Source: Faucicola sp902506225
Lineage (GTDB): Bacteria > Pseudomonadota > Gammaproteobacteria > Pseudomonadales > Moraxellaceae
NCBI GenBank assembly: GCA_902506225.1
Contig: LR733345.1
Coordinates: 62,001-126,000, forward strand
DNA: 64,000 nt
Direction of reading: 5' to 3'
The position numbers and the translations under genes were made by a program. The stretch's first letter is position 1. Each line of letters opens with the position of its first letter. Below are positions 8,431 to 17,118 of the stretch, one piece after another. A model generated the notes under the pieces. That model ran no database searches and had not been told where the DNA came from. It saw nothing but the letters and a program-made list of their open reading frames with translations.

Positions 8431-8493
8431 TAAAGCGATAATTATGTTATAGTTTTAGCTATAAATGGATTGGGGGTGCCCAGTCGGCGTTAT

Positions 8494-8520
8494 AGTCTCG
8501 GTGGATTCATCGGGACTTTT
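8494..8520 (+). terminator. Strong intrinsic terminator downstream of anmK
   Basis: AGTCTCGGTG (8494-8503) pairs over ten positions (two G-U) with CATCGGGACT (8508-8517) around a GATT loop, followed by TTTT and a second T-run. It is oriented rightward, about 100 bases past anmK. Confidence 0.75.
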
Positions 8521-8562
8521 CGCTTTTTAGGAGTATGGGTTTTTAGTTTACTATCTCTCTAC

Positions 8563-9318
8563 TTATGGAAAATGCTTTAACCCCACTTGGTCAAATTCTC
8601 TGCCAACTTGGTTTCGCCCACCTTTACAATAAAATTTTGCTTTCAAAATTTCAAATGCACGATTAGCTTGATCTGGTTGATACACATAACGACCAATCGG
8701 GCGAGCTACCAAATCCACCAATTGTAAACCCACAGAGTTAGTCATTTTTGAAACGACTTTGACCTTGAAAGGCAAAGGGATTTTAAAACGATTTTCACCA
8801 TTGCAAATTCGCAAAAATTCCAATTCTAATTCGTTATCTTCTTTTGCACCACGACTCTCTACTGCCACAAACGTGATTTTATCCTGTTGAGATTTTTCAA
8901 TCATCAATTCATAAAGTGTTTCGATACAATGCTTTAGGGAATAGTGATAAGCGTGTAATTCTTTGATTTGCTCAGCTTTAATTTTATGCTTTTCAATTAC
9001 ATGAGCGATTAAAATAAAGTTACTTTCACTCATGATTTGATTCAACTTTTCTAAAAATTGACGCTTTTCTTCAGCTGATTTAAAAATATTGAAATCGCCT
9101 TTTTCTTTTCGAATTTCATGCTCATGTAAAACCACGAAATCATGTCCAAAAGTATCAAACTTTAAACGTTGGACTTTGGGTACAACTTTATTTAAGTAAT
9201 GCGATTTATAAAACACACAGAAAGCGAGAGCGAAAATTGGATAACTCTTATCAATAGACGTTAAGCTATGGTCGCCACTTTCGTCCACATACACCATAAA
9301 ATCGCTAAATTGTGGCAT
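8563..9318 (-). CDS. DUF3800 domain protein
   Basis: A 251-residue protein opening with FSDFMVYVDESGDHSL, the acidic D-E-S-G-D signature of the DUF3800 family. A later SRGAKEDNELELEF and a terminal GLQLVDLVARPIGRYV match the conserved acidic and D-A/V-R positions. The family is predicted to have an RNase H-like fold and is frequent near mobile and defence genes, but has no established role. The gene is more AT-rich than anmK and fabF beside it, which hints at acquisition. It is alone on its strand; no partner gene is evident. Confidence 0.8.
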   Translation of the reverse strand: MPQFSDFMVYVDESGDHSLTSIDKSYPIFALAFCVFYKSHYLNKVVPKVQRLKFDTFGHDFVVLHEHEIRKEKGDFNIFKSAEEKRQFLEKLNQIMSESNFILIAHVIEKHKIKAEQIKELHAYHYSLKHCIETLYELMIEKSQQDKITFVAVESRGAKEDNELELEFLRICNGENRFKIPLPFKVKVVSKMTNSVGLQLVDLVARPIGRYVYQPDQANRAFEILKAKFYCKGGRNQVGREFDQVGLKHFP

Positions 9319-9471
9319 TTATAACCCTTAAAAACATTGTTTAATTTATCAGATATTATATACAATCAACTTAAAGACGTTAAAGTTATTGTGTTTACAC
9401 TCGTACACTATTTTTGCTAAACTTTCATAAAATGTTATTCCAAAAATATTATTCAAAAATTCGAGCATAAA

Positions 9472-10773
9472 ATGACCACAAAATTTAGCCAAAAAAAGCC
9501 CCGCTACGACGAACGCCCCGACCATGAACGTATTGTCATCACAGGCATGGGAGCCATTACCCCGCTAGGACTCGATGTAGAGAGCACTTGGCAACGGCTC
9601 ATCAATGGCGAAAGCGGTATCAAAGCGATTAGCCATTTTGACGCCACTGACTACCGCGCGCAAATCGCCGGCACAGTGGAAGGGTTTGATATCGGCTTGT
9701 ACATGAACGCCAAAGACGCGCGTCGCTATGACACCTTTGTACAATATGGCGTTGCCGCAGCAGCGCAAGCCTTGAAGCAAGCAGGCTTTATCAGTGAGTT
9801 GCAAGCTGCGCCTGTACAGCAGGTTGACCCCGACCGCATCGGGGTGATTATCGGCTCAGGGATTGGCGGTATCACGACTATTGAAGACACAGCGGTAAAG
9901 CTTCATAGCGAAGGTCCGCGTAAAATCTCGCCGTTTTTTGTGCCCTCAGCCATTGTGAATATGGCAGCTGGGCAAGTGGCGATTCGTCATGGGATTAAAG
10001 GATTAAATCTTGCCACTTCTACCGCTTGTACCACAGCGACTCATGCGATTGGCTTAGCCGCACGATTGATTGCGTATGGCGATGCCGATGTGATTGTAGC
10101 GGGTGGCTGTGAAAAAGCCTCAAGCCAGCTGGGTATTGGTGGGTTTTCAGCAATGCAAGCGTTATCAACGCGCAACGATGCACCGACCAAAGCCAGTCGT
10201 CCATTTGACAAAGACCGTGATGGTTTTGTGCTGGGTGATGGGGCAGGCGTGCTGGTGATGGAAAGCCTTGCCCATGCCAAAGCGCGCGGTGCGACGATTC
10301 TGGCAGAGTTTATCGGCTTTGGCATGAGTGATGATGCCAGTCATATCACCGCGCCACCGGAAAATGGTGATGGTGCCGCTATGGCGATGCGTCACGCCTT
10401 GAGTGATGCTGGCATTGCACCAAGTGACGTTGGCTACATCAATACCCATGGCACCAGTACCCCAGCGGGTGATGTGGCAGAGAGCCGCGCGATTGCGGGT
10501 ATCTTTGGTGAGAACATGGTGGTAAGTTCCACCAAATCGATGACCGGTCATCTACTGGGCACTGCAGGGGGTATCGAAGCGATTTTCACCGTTAAGGCGC
10601 TGCAACAACAAATATTACCACCGACCATCAATTTGGATCATCAAGACCCTGAGTGCAAGCTTGACTATGTGCCGCATACAGCCCGAAAAGTCGACCACTT
10701 AACCCATGCGATTTCTAACAGCTTTGGGTTTGGTGGTACTAACGGCTCGCTGCTGTTTGCCAAATGGCAGTGA
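9472..10773 (+). CDS. fabF: 3-oxoacyl-[acyl-carrier-protein] synthase II (KAS II)
   Basis: A condensing enzyme of type II fatty acid synthesis that elongates acyl-ACP with malonyl-ACP. The catalytic triad is visible: Cys186 in STACTTATHAIG, His326 in INTHGTSTPAGD and His360 in KSMTGHLLGTAGG, with Lys355. The C-terminal glycine-rich NSFGFGGTNGSL completes the thiolase fold. The length is 433, about 20 above E. coli FabF because of a charged N-terminal extension before RIVITGMGAITPLG. It is monocistronic, and its terminator lies at 10842-10872. Confidence 0.93.
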   Translation: MTTKFSQKKPRYDERPDHERIVITGMGAITPLGLDVESTWQRLINGESGIKAISHFDATDYRAQIAGTVEGFDIGLYMNAKDARRYDTFVQYGVAAAAQALKQAGFISELQAAPVQQVDPDRIGVIIGSGIGGITTIEDTAVKLHSEGPRKISPFFVPSAIVNMAAGQVAIRHGIKGLNLATSTACTTATHAIGLAARLIAYGDADVIVAGGCEKASSQLGIGGFSAMQALSTRNDAPTKASRPFDKDRDGFVLGDGAGVLVMESLAHAKARGATILAEFIGFGMSDDASHITAPPENGDGAAMAMRHALSDAGIAPSDVGYINTHGTSTPAGDVAESRAIAGIFGENMVVSSTKSMTGHLLGTAGGIEAIFTVKALQQQILPPTINLDHQDPECKLDYVPHTARKVDHLTHAISNSFGFGGTNGSLLFAKWQ

Positions 10774-10841
10774 CGATAAATAGCAATCACTGTGATGATA
10801 GCATTGACTTTTTCATTGGTACTTTAACGGTGTGAATTTTG

Positions 10842-10872
10842 AAAACGGCTATTGAAATTGTAGCCGTTTTTT
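10842..10872 (+). terminator. Intrinsic terminator of fabF
   Basis: AAAACGGCTA (10842-10851) and TAGCCGTTTT (10861-10870) form a perfect ten-base stem with a nine-base loop, followed by further T. Confidence 0.85.
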
Positions 10873-10919
10873 CGTTAAATGAAGCTATCCTATTTCATCC
10901 TTAACGCTGGACACCATTC

Positions 10920-11888
10920 ATGTCAGGATTTGCCTTTTCCCACCAATTTTCAAAGCGCTGGCTTGCCACCCCTACCCCTGTCAAACACGCCATTATTCAA
11001 GAACTCGATGATATCGTTACCTTGCTTCACCCCGATACCGACCTTGATGAGTATCAATTTAGCGTGCCTAATCTGCATGATAAAGTCGAGGAATTACTGG
11101 CTATCGAGCGTGACCACCAAGAAAAATTACAAGCGCAAGCACGTGAGCGCGAGCTTGAAGAACAACGCCTAGAACAAGAAAGATGGGAAAAGCATAGGCT
11201 AGAACAGGAGTGCTTAGAAACTGAACGCTTAGAAATCGAGCGCTTGGAAAAAGAGCGCCTTGAGCAACAACGACTTGAACAACAGTGCCTTGAACAAGCA
11301 CAGTTAACACAAGAAAACGAAAAAGAACGCCAAGCGCAAGAAGAACGTCTACAACGCGAACGCCAAGCACAAGATGACGCAGCCATTGCGGTGCTCGAGC
11401 AAGAACGCGCCATTGCCAAACAAGCGCATATGGCAAAACAAAGCAATCCTCCCCAACCAACGATGCAACTATCAACTGGCTCAATCGAGGTTGCGAATCA
11501 CGAGCTAGATGAACAAGCTCAATCCACGGATGCCGCAACTAGCGATGTCACGATTGAGCGCCATCGCAGTGAGATGGTCTATGCCATTGATCACACTGAT
11601 ACCGCTGATAACACTGATAACTTTGCTGAGCCGTTAGCTGATGACCCAACAGCCGCAGTGATGACCCATGAAACGCGCGTTACTGACCCACTTGCCGATA
11701 CTGACAACCCATCTATCGCCACCACGCCCGCTATTGAACAAATCAAACAAGATATCGTCAAACATCTGCAAGGCTATATCGACAACTATTTGCTCGAATC
11801 GATGACGCTGATGAATGAGGATTTGACTCAATGGCTCAAAACCGAAGTGGAAAAACAACTGACTGTTCGTTTATCACAAAGCCATTAA
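10920..11888 (+). CDS. Coiled-coil protein of unknown function
   Basis: A 322-residue protein I do not recognise. Residues 1-60 look globular (FAFSHQFSKRWLATPTP). About residues 60-165 are a highly charged coiled coil made of repeating RLEQ/RLEKE-type units. Residues 165-270 are acidic and low-complexity. The last ~50 residues (IKQDIVKHLQGYIDNYLLESMTLMNEDLTQWLKTEV) look like a conserved amphipathic helical tail. There is no signal peptide or membrane segment. It lies downstream of the fabF terminator and converges on the YkgJ-like gene with a four-base overlap. A scaffold or cell-division accessory role is possible, but only speculation. Confidence 0.65.
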   Translation: MSGFAFSHQFSKRWLATPTPVKHAIIQELDDIVTLLHPDTDLDEYQFSVPNLHDKVEELLAIERDHQEKLQAQARERELEEQRLEQERWEKHRLEQECLETERLEIERLEKERLEQQRLEQQCLEQAQLTQENEKERQAQEERLQRERQAQDDAAIAVLEQERAIAKQAHMAKQSNPPQPTMQLSTGSIEVANHELDEQAQSTDAATSDVTIERHRSEMVYAIDHTDTADNTDNFAEPLADDPTAAVMTHETRVTDPLADTDNPSIATTPAIEQIKQDIVKHLQGYIDNYLLESMTLMNEDLTQWLKTEVEKQLTVRLSQSH

Positions 11889-12241
11889 ACAGGCACTTGA
11901 CTAAAGATATCGTTAGATAACCCATAGTGATGACGGGCTTTGATACATTGCTCGTCACCGACTTGTACCGATTGGCAGGTGCTTGAGCGTTTATCATAGA
12001 TTTGGCAGGCCACCGAGTTACCAACTTCGCCCGCTAATGCAATACATCTGACCGGCTTTGTTTCGGTACCTTTCATACAGGTATAAAAATCATTGACTTT
12101 GACCGTCATCTCCTCGGGGATACCGAGTGCCTCGCCTTCTGCCCAATAAAAAGACACCCGATAGTTAGCGCAACATGCGCCACAGTGCATACAGATATCG
12201 CTATCCGCAGCTGCGATTGATTTAAAAAAAATTTCTGCCAT
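11885..12241 (-). CDS. YkgJ-family cysteine cluster protein
   Basis: A 118-residue member of the YkgJ/CxxCxxCC family (UPF0153-like), which carries a putative zinc- or iron-binding cysteine cluster. Visible cysteines: CMHCGACCANYR near the N terminus, DFYTCMKG, VRCIAL, ACQIYDKRSSTCQS and QCIKARHHYGL. The spacing fits the family. The molecular function is not established. It overlaps the 3' end of the coiled-coil gene by four bases, tail to tail, and is followed on its own strand by no obvious partner. Confidence 0.85.
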   Translation of the reverse strand: MAEIFFKSIAAADSDICMHCGACCANYRVSFYWAEGEALGIPEEMTVKVNDFYTCMKGTETKPVRCIALAGEVGNSVACQIYDKRSSTCQSVQVGDEQCIKARHHYGLSNDIFSQVPV

Positions 12242-12308
12242 TGTTACAATGCCATGTCATTATCATTGTTAACTAGCCGTTTCATCCAAAACGGCTAAAA
12301 ATTTAATA

Positions 12309-14198
12309 TTAGCCGTGCAACACTTTATAAATGGTATTGGCCATCACCTTGCCAATGCCATTTACTTGCCCAATTTCATCTTGTGACGCACCAAGCAGCT
12401 GCTGCAAGCCGCCAAAATGATTGAGTAACTCTCGGCGGCGTTTTTCGCCAAGCCCAGGGATGGCTTCTAGCACTGAGCTTGAACGGCGTTTATCGCGTTT
12501 TTTGCGGTGTGCGGTAATGGCAAAGCGGTGCGCTTCATCGCGGATATGCATAATCAAATGCAGTGCCTTGCTATCAGCCGGCAAATCGAGCGGCTCACGG
12601 TCAATAAAATGCAGTACTTCAAGCCCAGCCTTGCGACCTTCGCCTTTTGCCACCCCAACGAGCAAGGTTTGGGTTAAAATCCCCAGCTCGCTCAGTACGT
12701 CTTTTGCCATATTAAGCTGCCCTTTACCGCCATCAATCAGCAATAAATCTGGCAGCGGCTGTTTGCTATAGCGGCGGGTCAATACTTGCTTCATGGCGGC
12801 ATAGTCATCACCACCCGTGATGCCATGAATGGCATATTGGCGATAGTCGCGTTTGCGCAGCCCGCCTTGGTCAGCGACCACGCAGCTAGCGATGGTGGCC
12901 TCACCCATGGTGTGGGAGATATCAAAACATTCGATACGGTCGAGCGATTTGCCTTGTAGTGCCTCTTTTAATACCGCATTGAGCGCGTTAAAGCGAGATT
13001 TGACTTCCAAATAATCGCCCAATTTGGTTTGCAGGGCGTTGTTGGCATTCATTTGGGCAAGGGTGAGCCATTCATTGCGCTGCTCACGAACTTTGGTTTT
13101 TATCGTCACCTTTTTGCCAAAGGTTTCAGTTAAGGCTTCTGTCATCGCGGTTTGGTCGGGCAACTCATGACTTATAATCAGCTCTTCGGGCAAATCATCA
13201 CTGACTTGAAAATAAAATGAGCTGACAAACTCAGACAAGTTATCCGCTATGTCGTTTTCGCTATCCACATCAGGAAAATAATTGTTGCCACCCAAAACCT
13301 GCCCATTACGCACATTCATGACATGCACACAGGTAATGCCCGCTTGACTGGCGATGGCGATGATATCGGCTTCACCTTTGACCGTATATACCGCTTGTTT
13401 GGCTTGTACTTCGCGTAGCATCGAGAGTTGGTCGCGATACAAGGCGGCTTGCTCAAAGTTCATGTCTTCAGCCGCTTGCTCCATTTTACCCACCAATTTT
13501 ACTTGCAAATCCGTGCCTTCACCTTTTAAAAATCGAATGGTGTTGTTGACATCATCGGCATAGTCTTCGGGCGATACCAGCCCCACACACGGCGCTTTAC
13601 AGCGTTTTATTTGGTACTCTAGGCAAGGGCGTTGACGCTGGGCAAAAAATGTATTGGTACATTGGCGCACCATAAACATTTTTTGCATCATTAGCAAGGT
13701 TTGTTTGGCGGCATGCGCCGAAGGAAAAGGTCCAAAAAATCTGCCTTTTTGGTGTTGTCCTTTACCGCGCCCATAGGCAAGTCTTGGATAAGGTTTATCG
13801 GCTGAGATAAACACGTATAGATAGGATTTATCATCACGCAGTAGCACGTTGTAGGGCGGGCGATGGAGCTTGATAAGGTTTTGCTCAAGCAGCAGCGCTT
13901 CGGTCTCAGAGCGGGTTATGATGGTTTCGATGTTGTCGATACGTTGCACCAGCGCCCGCGTTTTGGGGTGGTCGATGGTTTTGGCAAAGTAGCTATTGAC
14001 GCGGCTTTTGAGCGATTTGGCTTTGCCCACATAGATGATGTCGCCATTTTTGCCCAGCATTTTGTACACGCCTGGCAAGTTGGGCAGGCGCTTAATCAAG
14101 TGATCCAATCGCGCTTTGCGGTCGGCAGTCGCTGCAGCAATTTCAATGGTTGCAGGGTCGATGGCTGGATTCACGCTGCTTTTTCTTTCTTTGGGCAT
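12309..14198 (-). CDS. uvrC: Excinuclease ABC subunit C
   Basis: Nucleotide excision repair endonuclease that makes both incisions around a UvrAB-marked lesion. Order of domains: GIY-YIG nuclease near residues 38-85 (LPGVYKMLGKNGDIIYVGKAKSLKSRV), cysteine-containing region (LEYQIKRCKAPCVG), UvrB-binding UVR motif near 210-240 (EDMNFEQAALYRDQLSML), the RNase H-like 5' nuclease (ECFDISHTMGE, LLIDGGKGQLN, HRFAI) and a tandem helix-hairpin-helix at the end (LEAIPGLGEKRRRELLNHFGG). The 629 residues are full length. The N terminus has a ~30-residue polar lead. Confidence 0.96.
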   Translation of the reverse strand: MPKERKSSVNPAIDPATIEIAAATADRKARLDHLIKRLPNLPGVYKMLGKNGDIIYVGKAKSLKSRVNSYFAKTIDHPKTRALVQRIDNIETIITRSETEALLLEQNLIKLHRPPYNVLLRDDKSYLYVFISADKPYPRLAYGRGKGQHQKGRFFGPFPSAHAAKQTLLMMQKMFMVRQCTNTFFAQRQRPCLEYQIKRCKAPCVGLVSPEDYADDVNNTIRFLKGEGTDLQVKLVGKMEQAAEDMNFEQAALYRDQLSMLREVQAKQAVYTVKGEADIIAIASQAGITCVHVMNVRNGQVLGGNNYFPDVDSENDIADNLSEFVSSFYFQVSDDLPEELIISHELPDQTAMTEALTETFGKKVTIKTKVREQRNEWLTLAQMNANNALQTKLGDYLEVKSRFNALNAVLKEALQGKSLDRIECFDISHTMGEATIASCVVADQGGLRKRDYRQYAIHGITGGDDYAAMKQVLTRRYSKQPLPDLLLIDGGKGQLNMAKDVLSELGILTQTLLVGVAKGEGRKAGLEVLHFIDREPLDLPADSKALHLIMHIRDEAHRFAITAHRKKRDKRRSSSVLEAIPGLGEKRRRELLNHFGGLQQLLGASQDEIGQVNGIGKVMANTIYKVLHG

Positions 14199-14353
14199 TT
14201 GATTTAATTTACTTTTATATGGTTTTGCTACTATATTTAGTTGTTTTCATTGATTTTCAATCTATATCATAAAATAGTAGCTGAATGTAGAATTCACTGT
14301 ACTTATAAGAATGACATTTTAAGTAATCCTTTCTACTATAGTTCAACTCACTA

Positions 14354-14710
14354 TTAGTCAATTGCAAAACCCATTAAACGAAAGTCTGTTATAAAACACT
14401 CTCTATCTTCGCCTTCTAATTGATTCATTAGATGTCTTAAGTTAAATGGGATACTCTGTGTGATATCAGATTTCAATAATTTCGATACATAAAAATCCTG
14501 AAATAAATTTTCGGCTAGAACGAAAATACAAAAATTAATAAGTAATCTTTGTGCTTTCGAATAATTAGATTCAAAATCATATATTAGATAATCAAGAGAG
14601 CTTCTTAAAATTTGGTCATTATTCGCATTTTGAATCAAATGTATGTATAAACTATCCAAAATCTCTAATCTAGTTTCTTCATAACTTAAAGGCATTTGAT
14701 TTATACTCAT
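14354..14710 (-). CDS. Hypothetical protein
   Basis: A 118-residue acidic, helix-rich protein that I do not recognise (LSYEETRLEILDSLYIHLIQNANNDQILRSSLDYLIYDFESNYSK). It has no cysteine cluster, signal peptide or membrane helix. The gene is clearly AT-richer than uvrC beside it, which suggests acquisition. A short AT-rich gap separates it from the HNH gene on the same strand, but the two are not tightly coupled. Confidence 0.5.
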   Translation of the reverse strand: MSINQMPLSYEETRLEILDSLYIHLIQNANNDQILRSSLDYLIYDFESNYSKAQRLLINFCIFVLAENLFQDFYVSKLLKSDITQSIPFNLRHLMNQLEGEDRECFITDFRLMGFAID

Positions 14711-14752
14711 ATATCACTGTTTTGACTTTTAAGTAATTTCAATCTTAAAATA

Positions 14753-15136
14753 CTAATCCGATCCCCCACTTTTGACCCGAATGGTTTGTCCTGCGGGGCG
14801 TTTTTTTACCCAATTGATAAATTTTTGCATCTCGGTATGTTCTTTTAGCCGCTCAACCGTATGGTAGTAGCTGGATAATTCTTGGTTGCTAAACACTTCA
14901 TGCACCTGTGCGTGACAAGCAGGACACAGCATGGCGATGTCGTTTTTCATTTCATCACGGCTAAATTCGCGTTTGGTACGGGCTTTGTCGTGGCGGGATT
15001 TGGGAATCAAATGATGCTGGGTTAATTCAACTTCATCACGTCCACACAATTCACAAGGTGGCGATGGCGCTTTTTCAGCCAAAATCGCCTCCCAGAATGC
15101 TGCATCTTCGTTATTTTTTGCTTTACCTTTTGCCAT
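14753..15136 (-). CDS. HNH-family protein
   Basis: A 127-residue protein with the zinc and metal ligands of a small HNH domain: PPCELCGRDEVELTQHHLIPKSRH, then MLCPACHAQVHEVF. The two CxxC pairs and HH plus the later CHxxxH make the beta-beta-alpha metal fold plausible. Such stand-alone proteins are widespread and often annotated as restriction endonuclease-like, but none of the flanking genes supports a restriction system. The N terminus is basic (MAKGKAKNNEDAAFW). Nucleic-acid binding or cleavage is likely; the target is unknown. Confidence 0.75.
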   Translation of the reverse strand: MAKGKAKNNEDAAFWEAILAEKAPSPPCELCGRDEVELTQHHLIPKSRHDKARTKREFSRDEMKNDIAMLCPACHAQVHEVFSNQELSSYYHTVERLKEHTEMQKFINWVKKRPAGQTIRVKSGGSD

Positions 15137-15243
15137 TATTTTGTCATGCTTTGCTATCAGTTGTATCCATCATACAATAGCATTGTTGCCTTGCCAATGG
15201 CGTGTTGTCCACTACTTTTTTTCATGTTAAAAACGAGTCTGCC

Positions 15244-15798
15244 ATGTTATTCAATTTATCCAAGCTATCTAAGCTAAGCCAAACCTTTCAATCTCAAGCT
15301 AAAGATTACCTTAATCCGTTTCATAACCCCAAGCTGTTAAAGCAGTTTTTTAACTTTTATCCGCCATATTTTGGGGCGGGTATCCGTGTTGACACCCTTG
15401 ATTTCGCCAACCATCATATTCGCGTGCGTTTACCGCTAAACAAACTCAATCAAAACATCGTCGGCACCCAGTTTGGGGGCAGTTTGTATTCGATGACTGA
15501 CCCATTTTTGATGATTTTGTTGATGCAAGCGTTGGGCAATGAGTACGTGGTATGGGATAAGTCGGCGAGCATTGATTTTGTTAAAGCGGGCAAAAGCGAT
15601 GTGTTTGCCGATTTTCACCTTGATGACGCCGAAATCGATACCATAAAAGCCTTAGCAAAGGATGGTAAAGCGGTGTTCCGCAATTATGACGTACAAGTGG
15701 TTGACGACCAAAATGAGGTGGTCGCCACTGTCACCAAAACCCTGTACATTCGGTTACGAGCCTACAGTAAATCAAAAAACCAAACGGTCAGAATTTAG
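15244..15798 (+). CDS. DUF4442 hotdog-fold thioesterase-like protein
   Basis: A 184-residue protein of the DUF4442 group (hotdog fold, related to the YiiD C-terminal domain). The core YPPYFGAGIRVDTLDFANHHIRVRLPLNKLNQNIVGTQFGGSLYSMTDPFLMILLMQALG shows the glycine-rich helix typical of thioesterase-like hotdogs. The acyl substrate is unknown. I prefer ATG 15244; a read from 15202 adds 14 residues without a better ribosome site. It is convergent with the methyltransferase gene, with a gap of only ten bases. Confidence 0.75.
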   Translation: MLFNLSKLSKLSQTFQSQAKDYLNPFHNPKLLKQFFNFYPPYFGAGIRVDTLDFANHHIRVRLPLNKLNQNIVGTQFGGSLYSMTDPFLMILLMQALGNEYVVWDKSASIDFVKAGKSDVFADFHLDDAEIDTIKALAKDGKAVFRNYDVQVVDDQNEVVATVTKTLYIRLRAYSKSKNQTVRI

Positions 15799-15808
15799 CG
15801 GAAGGGCG

Positions 15809-16414
15809 TTAGTCTTTGACCGCCATGGTGATGGTATAGGTTTTGCCTTGTTTGAGCTTATCGCTATTACCAAAAACTTCGGTAAATGAGCGTTTCATAA
15901 AGTCCCGCAAGCCGTTGATGGTCACCACATAGAACCGTGCGCCACTTTCCATCGCATTGTAGGCATCGAGCAAATACAGATAATGCTGTTCTTTACTGGC
16001 TTTGGCAGGTAAGTTACTCATCACTAGGCTAAATTTTTTGTCTTTTTCAACATCACGAAAGCCATTGGATAGCTGAACTTGGGCATTATTTAAATGATTT
16101 TTTTGGCAGTTAAGTTTGGCATATTCCACCGCCACGAAGTCTTTGTCGATGAGCAAATGCTGTCCGTTTGGGCATTCACGGGCGGCAGTCATACCCAGTA
16201 CGCCATAGCCACAGCCTAGGTCGATTGAGTGGTCATCGGCTTTGAACTCGATATAGTCAAGCAGCATAAGGCTACCCTCATCGAGTTTTTCAGGCGAGAA
16301 AATTCCCCAAGTGCTGGTAAAGTGAAACGGCTTGCCAAGCACATCTTGGGTGAACTGGATGTCTTCGCGCCAGTAGGCAGATTTTTTGAGTAAGTCGGTG
16401 GGGATTTGGTGCAT
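15809..16414 (-). CDS. Class I SAM-dependent methyltransferase (RsmC-like)
   Basis: A 201-residue Rossmann-fold methyltransferase. The SAM-binding motif I is SIDLGCGYGVLGMTAA, followed by LLIDKDFVAVEYAKLNCQKNHLNN. The overall pattern resembles the catalytic half of RsmC/RlmG guanine N2-methyltransferases. Motif IV reads SNLPAKAS instead of the usual N-P-P-F/Y, so the target base or substrate may differ. It is a single-domain protein with no N-terminal pseudo-MTase half. It could share a transcript with the Abi-like gene 17 bases upstream. Confidence 0.75.
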   Translation of the reverse strand: MHQIPTDLLKKSAYWREDIQFTQDVLGKPFHFTSTWGIFSPEKLDEGSLMLLDYIEFKADDHSIDLGCGYGVLGMTAARECPNGQHLLIDKDFVAVEYAKLNCQKNHLNNAQVQLSNGFRDVEKDKKFSLVMSNLPAKASKEQHYLYLLDAYNAMESGARFYVVTINGLRDFMKRSFTEVFGNSDKLKQGKTYTITMAVKD

Positions 16415-16431
16415 GGAGTTTCCTTTAAAGG

Positions 16432-17094
16432 TTATATTTTAGGCTTTTGAGCAATAAGTGTGGTAACGGTTTGATGACTAGCAACCCAGTTGGCTGTTTC
16501 TTGACAACGATAACCAATAATTTTAATAATTTTGTTATAGATGCTTAATAGTTTTTCATCAAAAATCGGCTCATGATGGGCAATGCGATTGCGTAATCGG
16601 CGAACAATATCTAAATCATTATGCAAATGCTCACGATTTTTTTGCACAGATCTTGATAGATTAGCATGGGGAAAAATAAGTTGGAATTGGCTATCCCAAA
16701 GCCTAGTATCGTGGCGCTGTGTGAGCATGGCTTGCCAAAATACAAAGTTTAATTCGGGTATAATTTTTGGGATATAATTAAGGGTATGTTGTTTCGTTGC
16801 TTTATCTAAATCTGTTCTTTGATTATATTTTGGTTTTGGATGATTAGGTAAACTATTAATAAACATATGATTATTGACCCAATTACTACCGTACTGCGTA
16901 TAGAGTATTTCAGCAATGGCATTGCGAATCGTGACTTCACAAATATGTAATGGAAACAAAAATGCCCCCGAAATTTGAGCATTCCAAAGGTACAATTCAA
17001 CGGCTTGCTCTCTTGTTTTGGTCTTATTTTCATAAGTTTGCATTCTTTCAAAAGAAAGCGTTTGGAAAATTTGATTAAGCTGTGTTGAATTCAT
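16432..17094 (-). CDS. Abi-family (HEPN) protein, putative RNase toxin
   Basis: A 220-residue protein of the Abi-like family. The N-terminal half carries the family pattern ELYLWNAQISGAFLFPLHICEVTIRNAIAEIL (about residues 33-64). The C-terminal half ends the fold with VRRLRNRIAHHEPIFDEKLL, in which Arg168-x4-His173 is the HEPN RNase catalytic motif. Abi-like HEPN proteins abort phage infection or act as toxins controlled by an antitoxin. No protein antitoxin is adjacent. A divergent structured small RNA is predicted immediately upstream (17119-17203), its promoter -35 lying inside this gene. The ribosome site is weak. Confidence 0.78.
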   Translation of the reverse strand: MNSTQLNQIFQTLSFERMQTYENKTKTREQAVELYLWNAQISGAFLFPLHICEVTIRNAIAEILYTQYGSNWVNNHMFINSLPNHPKPKYNQRTDLDKATKQHTLNYIPKIIPELNFVFWQAMLTQRHDTRLWDSQFQLIFPHANLSRSVQKNREHLHNDLDIVRRLRNRIAHHEPIFDEKLLSIYNKIIKIIGYRCQETANWVASHQTVTTLIAQKPKI

Positions 17095-17113
17095 TCAATA
17101 AAATCCGTATAAT
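17085..17113 (+). promoter_or_regulatory. Divergent promoter for a small RNA upstream of the Abi gene
   Basis: TTGAAT at 17085-17090, an exact 17-base spacer, then a perfect TATAAT at 17108-17113. It points rightward, away from the Abi gene, and its -35 lies within the first codons of that gene. No protein gene follows it before the terminator at 17169-17203. Confidence 0.7.
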
Positions 17114-17118
17114 ACGTA

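Noticed and set aside
11054..11538. Two minus-strand ORFs of 130 and 145 codons, one very Cys/Ser-rich
   Set aside because: They are antisense to the repetitive coiled-coil gene; the repeat composition removes stops in other frames.
12273..12297. Inverted repeat TAGCCGTTT/AAACGGCTA between the YkgJ-like gene and uvrC
   Set aside because: There is no T-run on either side, so terminator function is not supported. The AGCCGTT word recurs in the window but too rarely and unevenly to call a DNA uptake signal.
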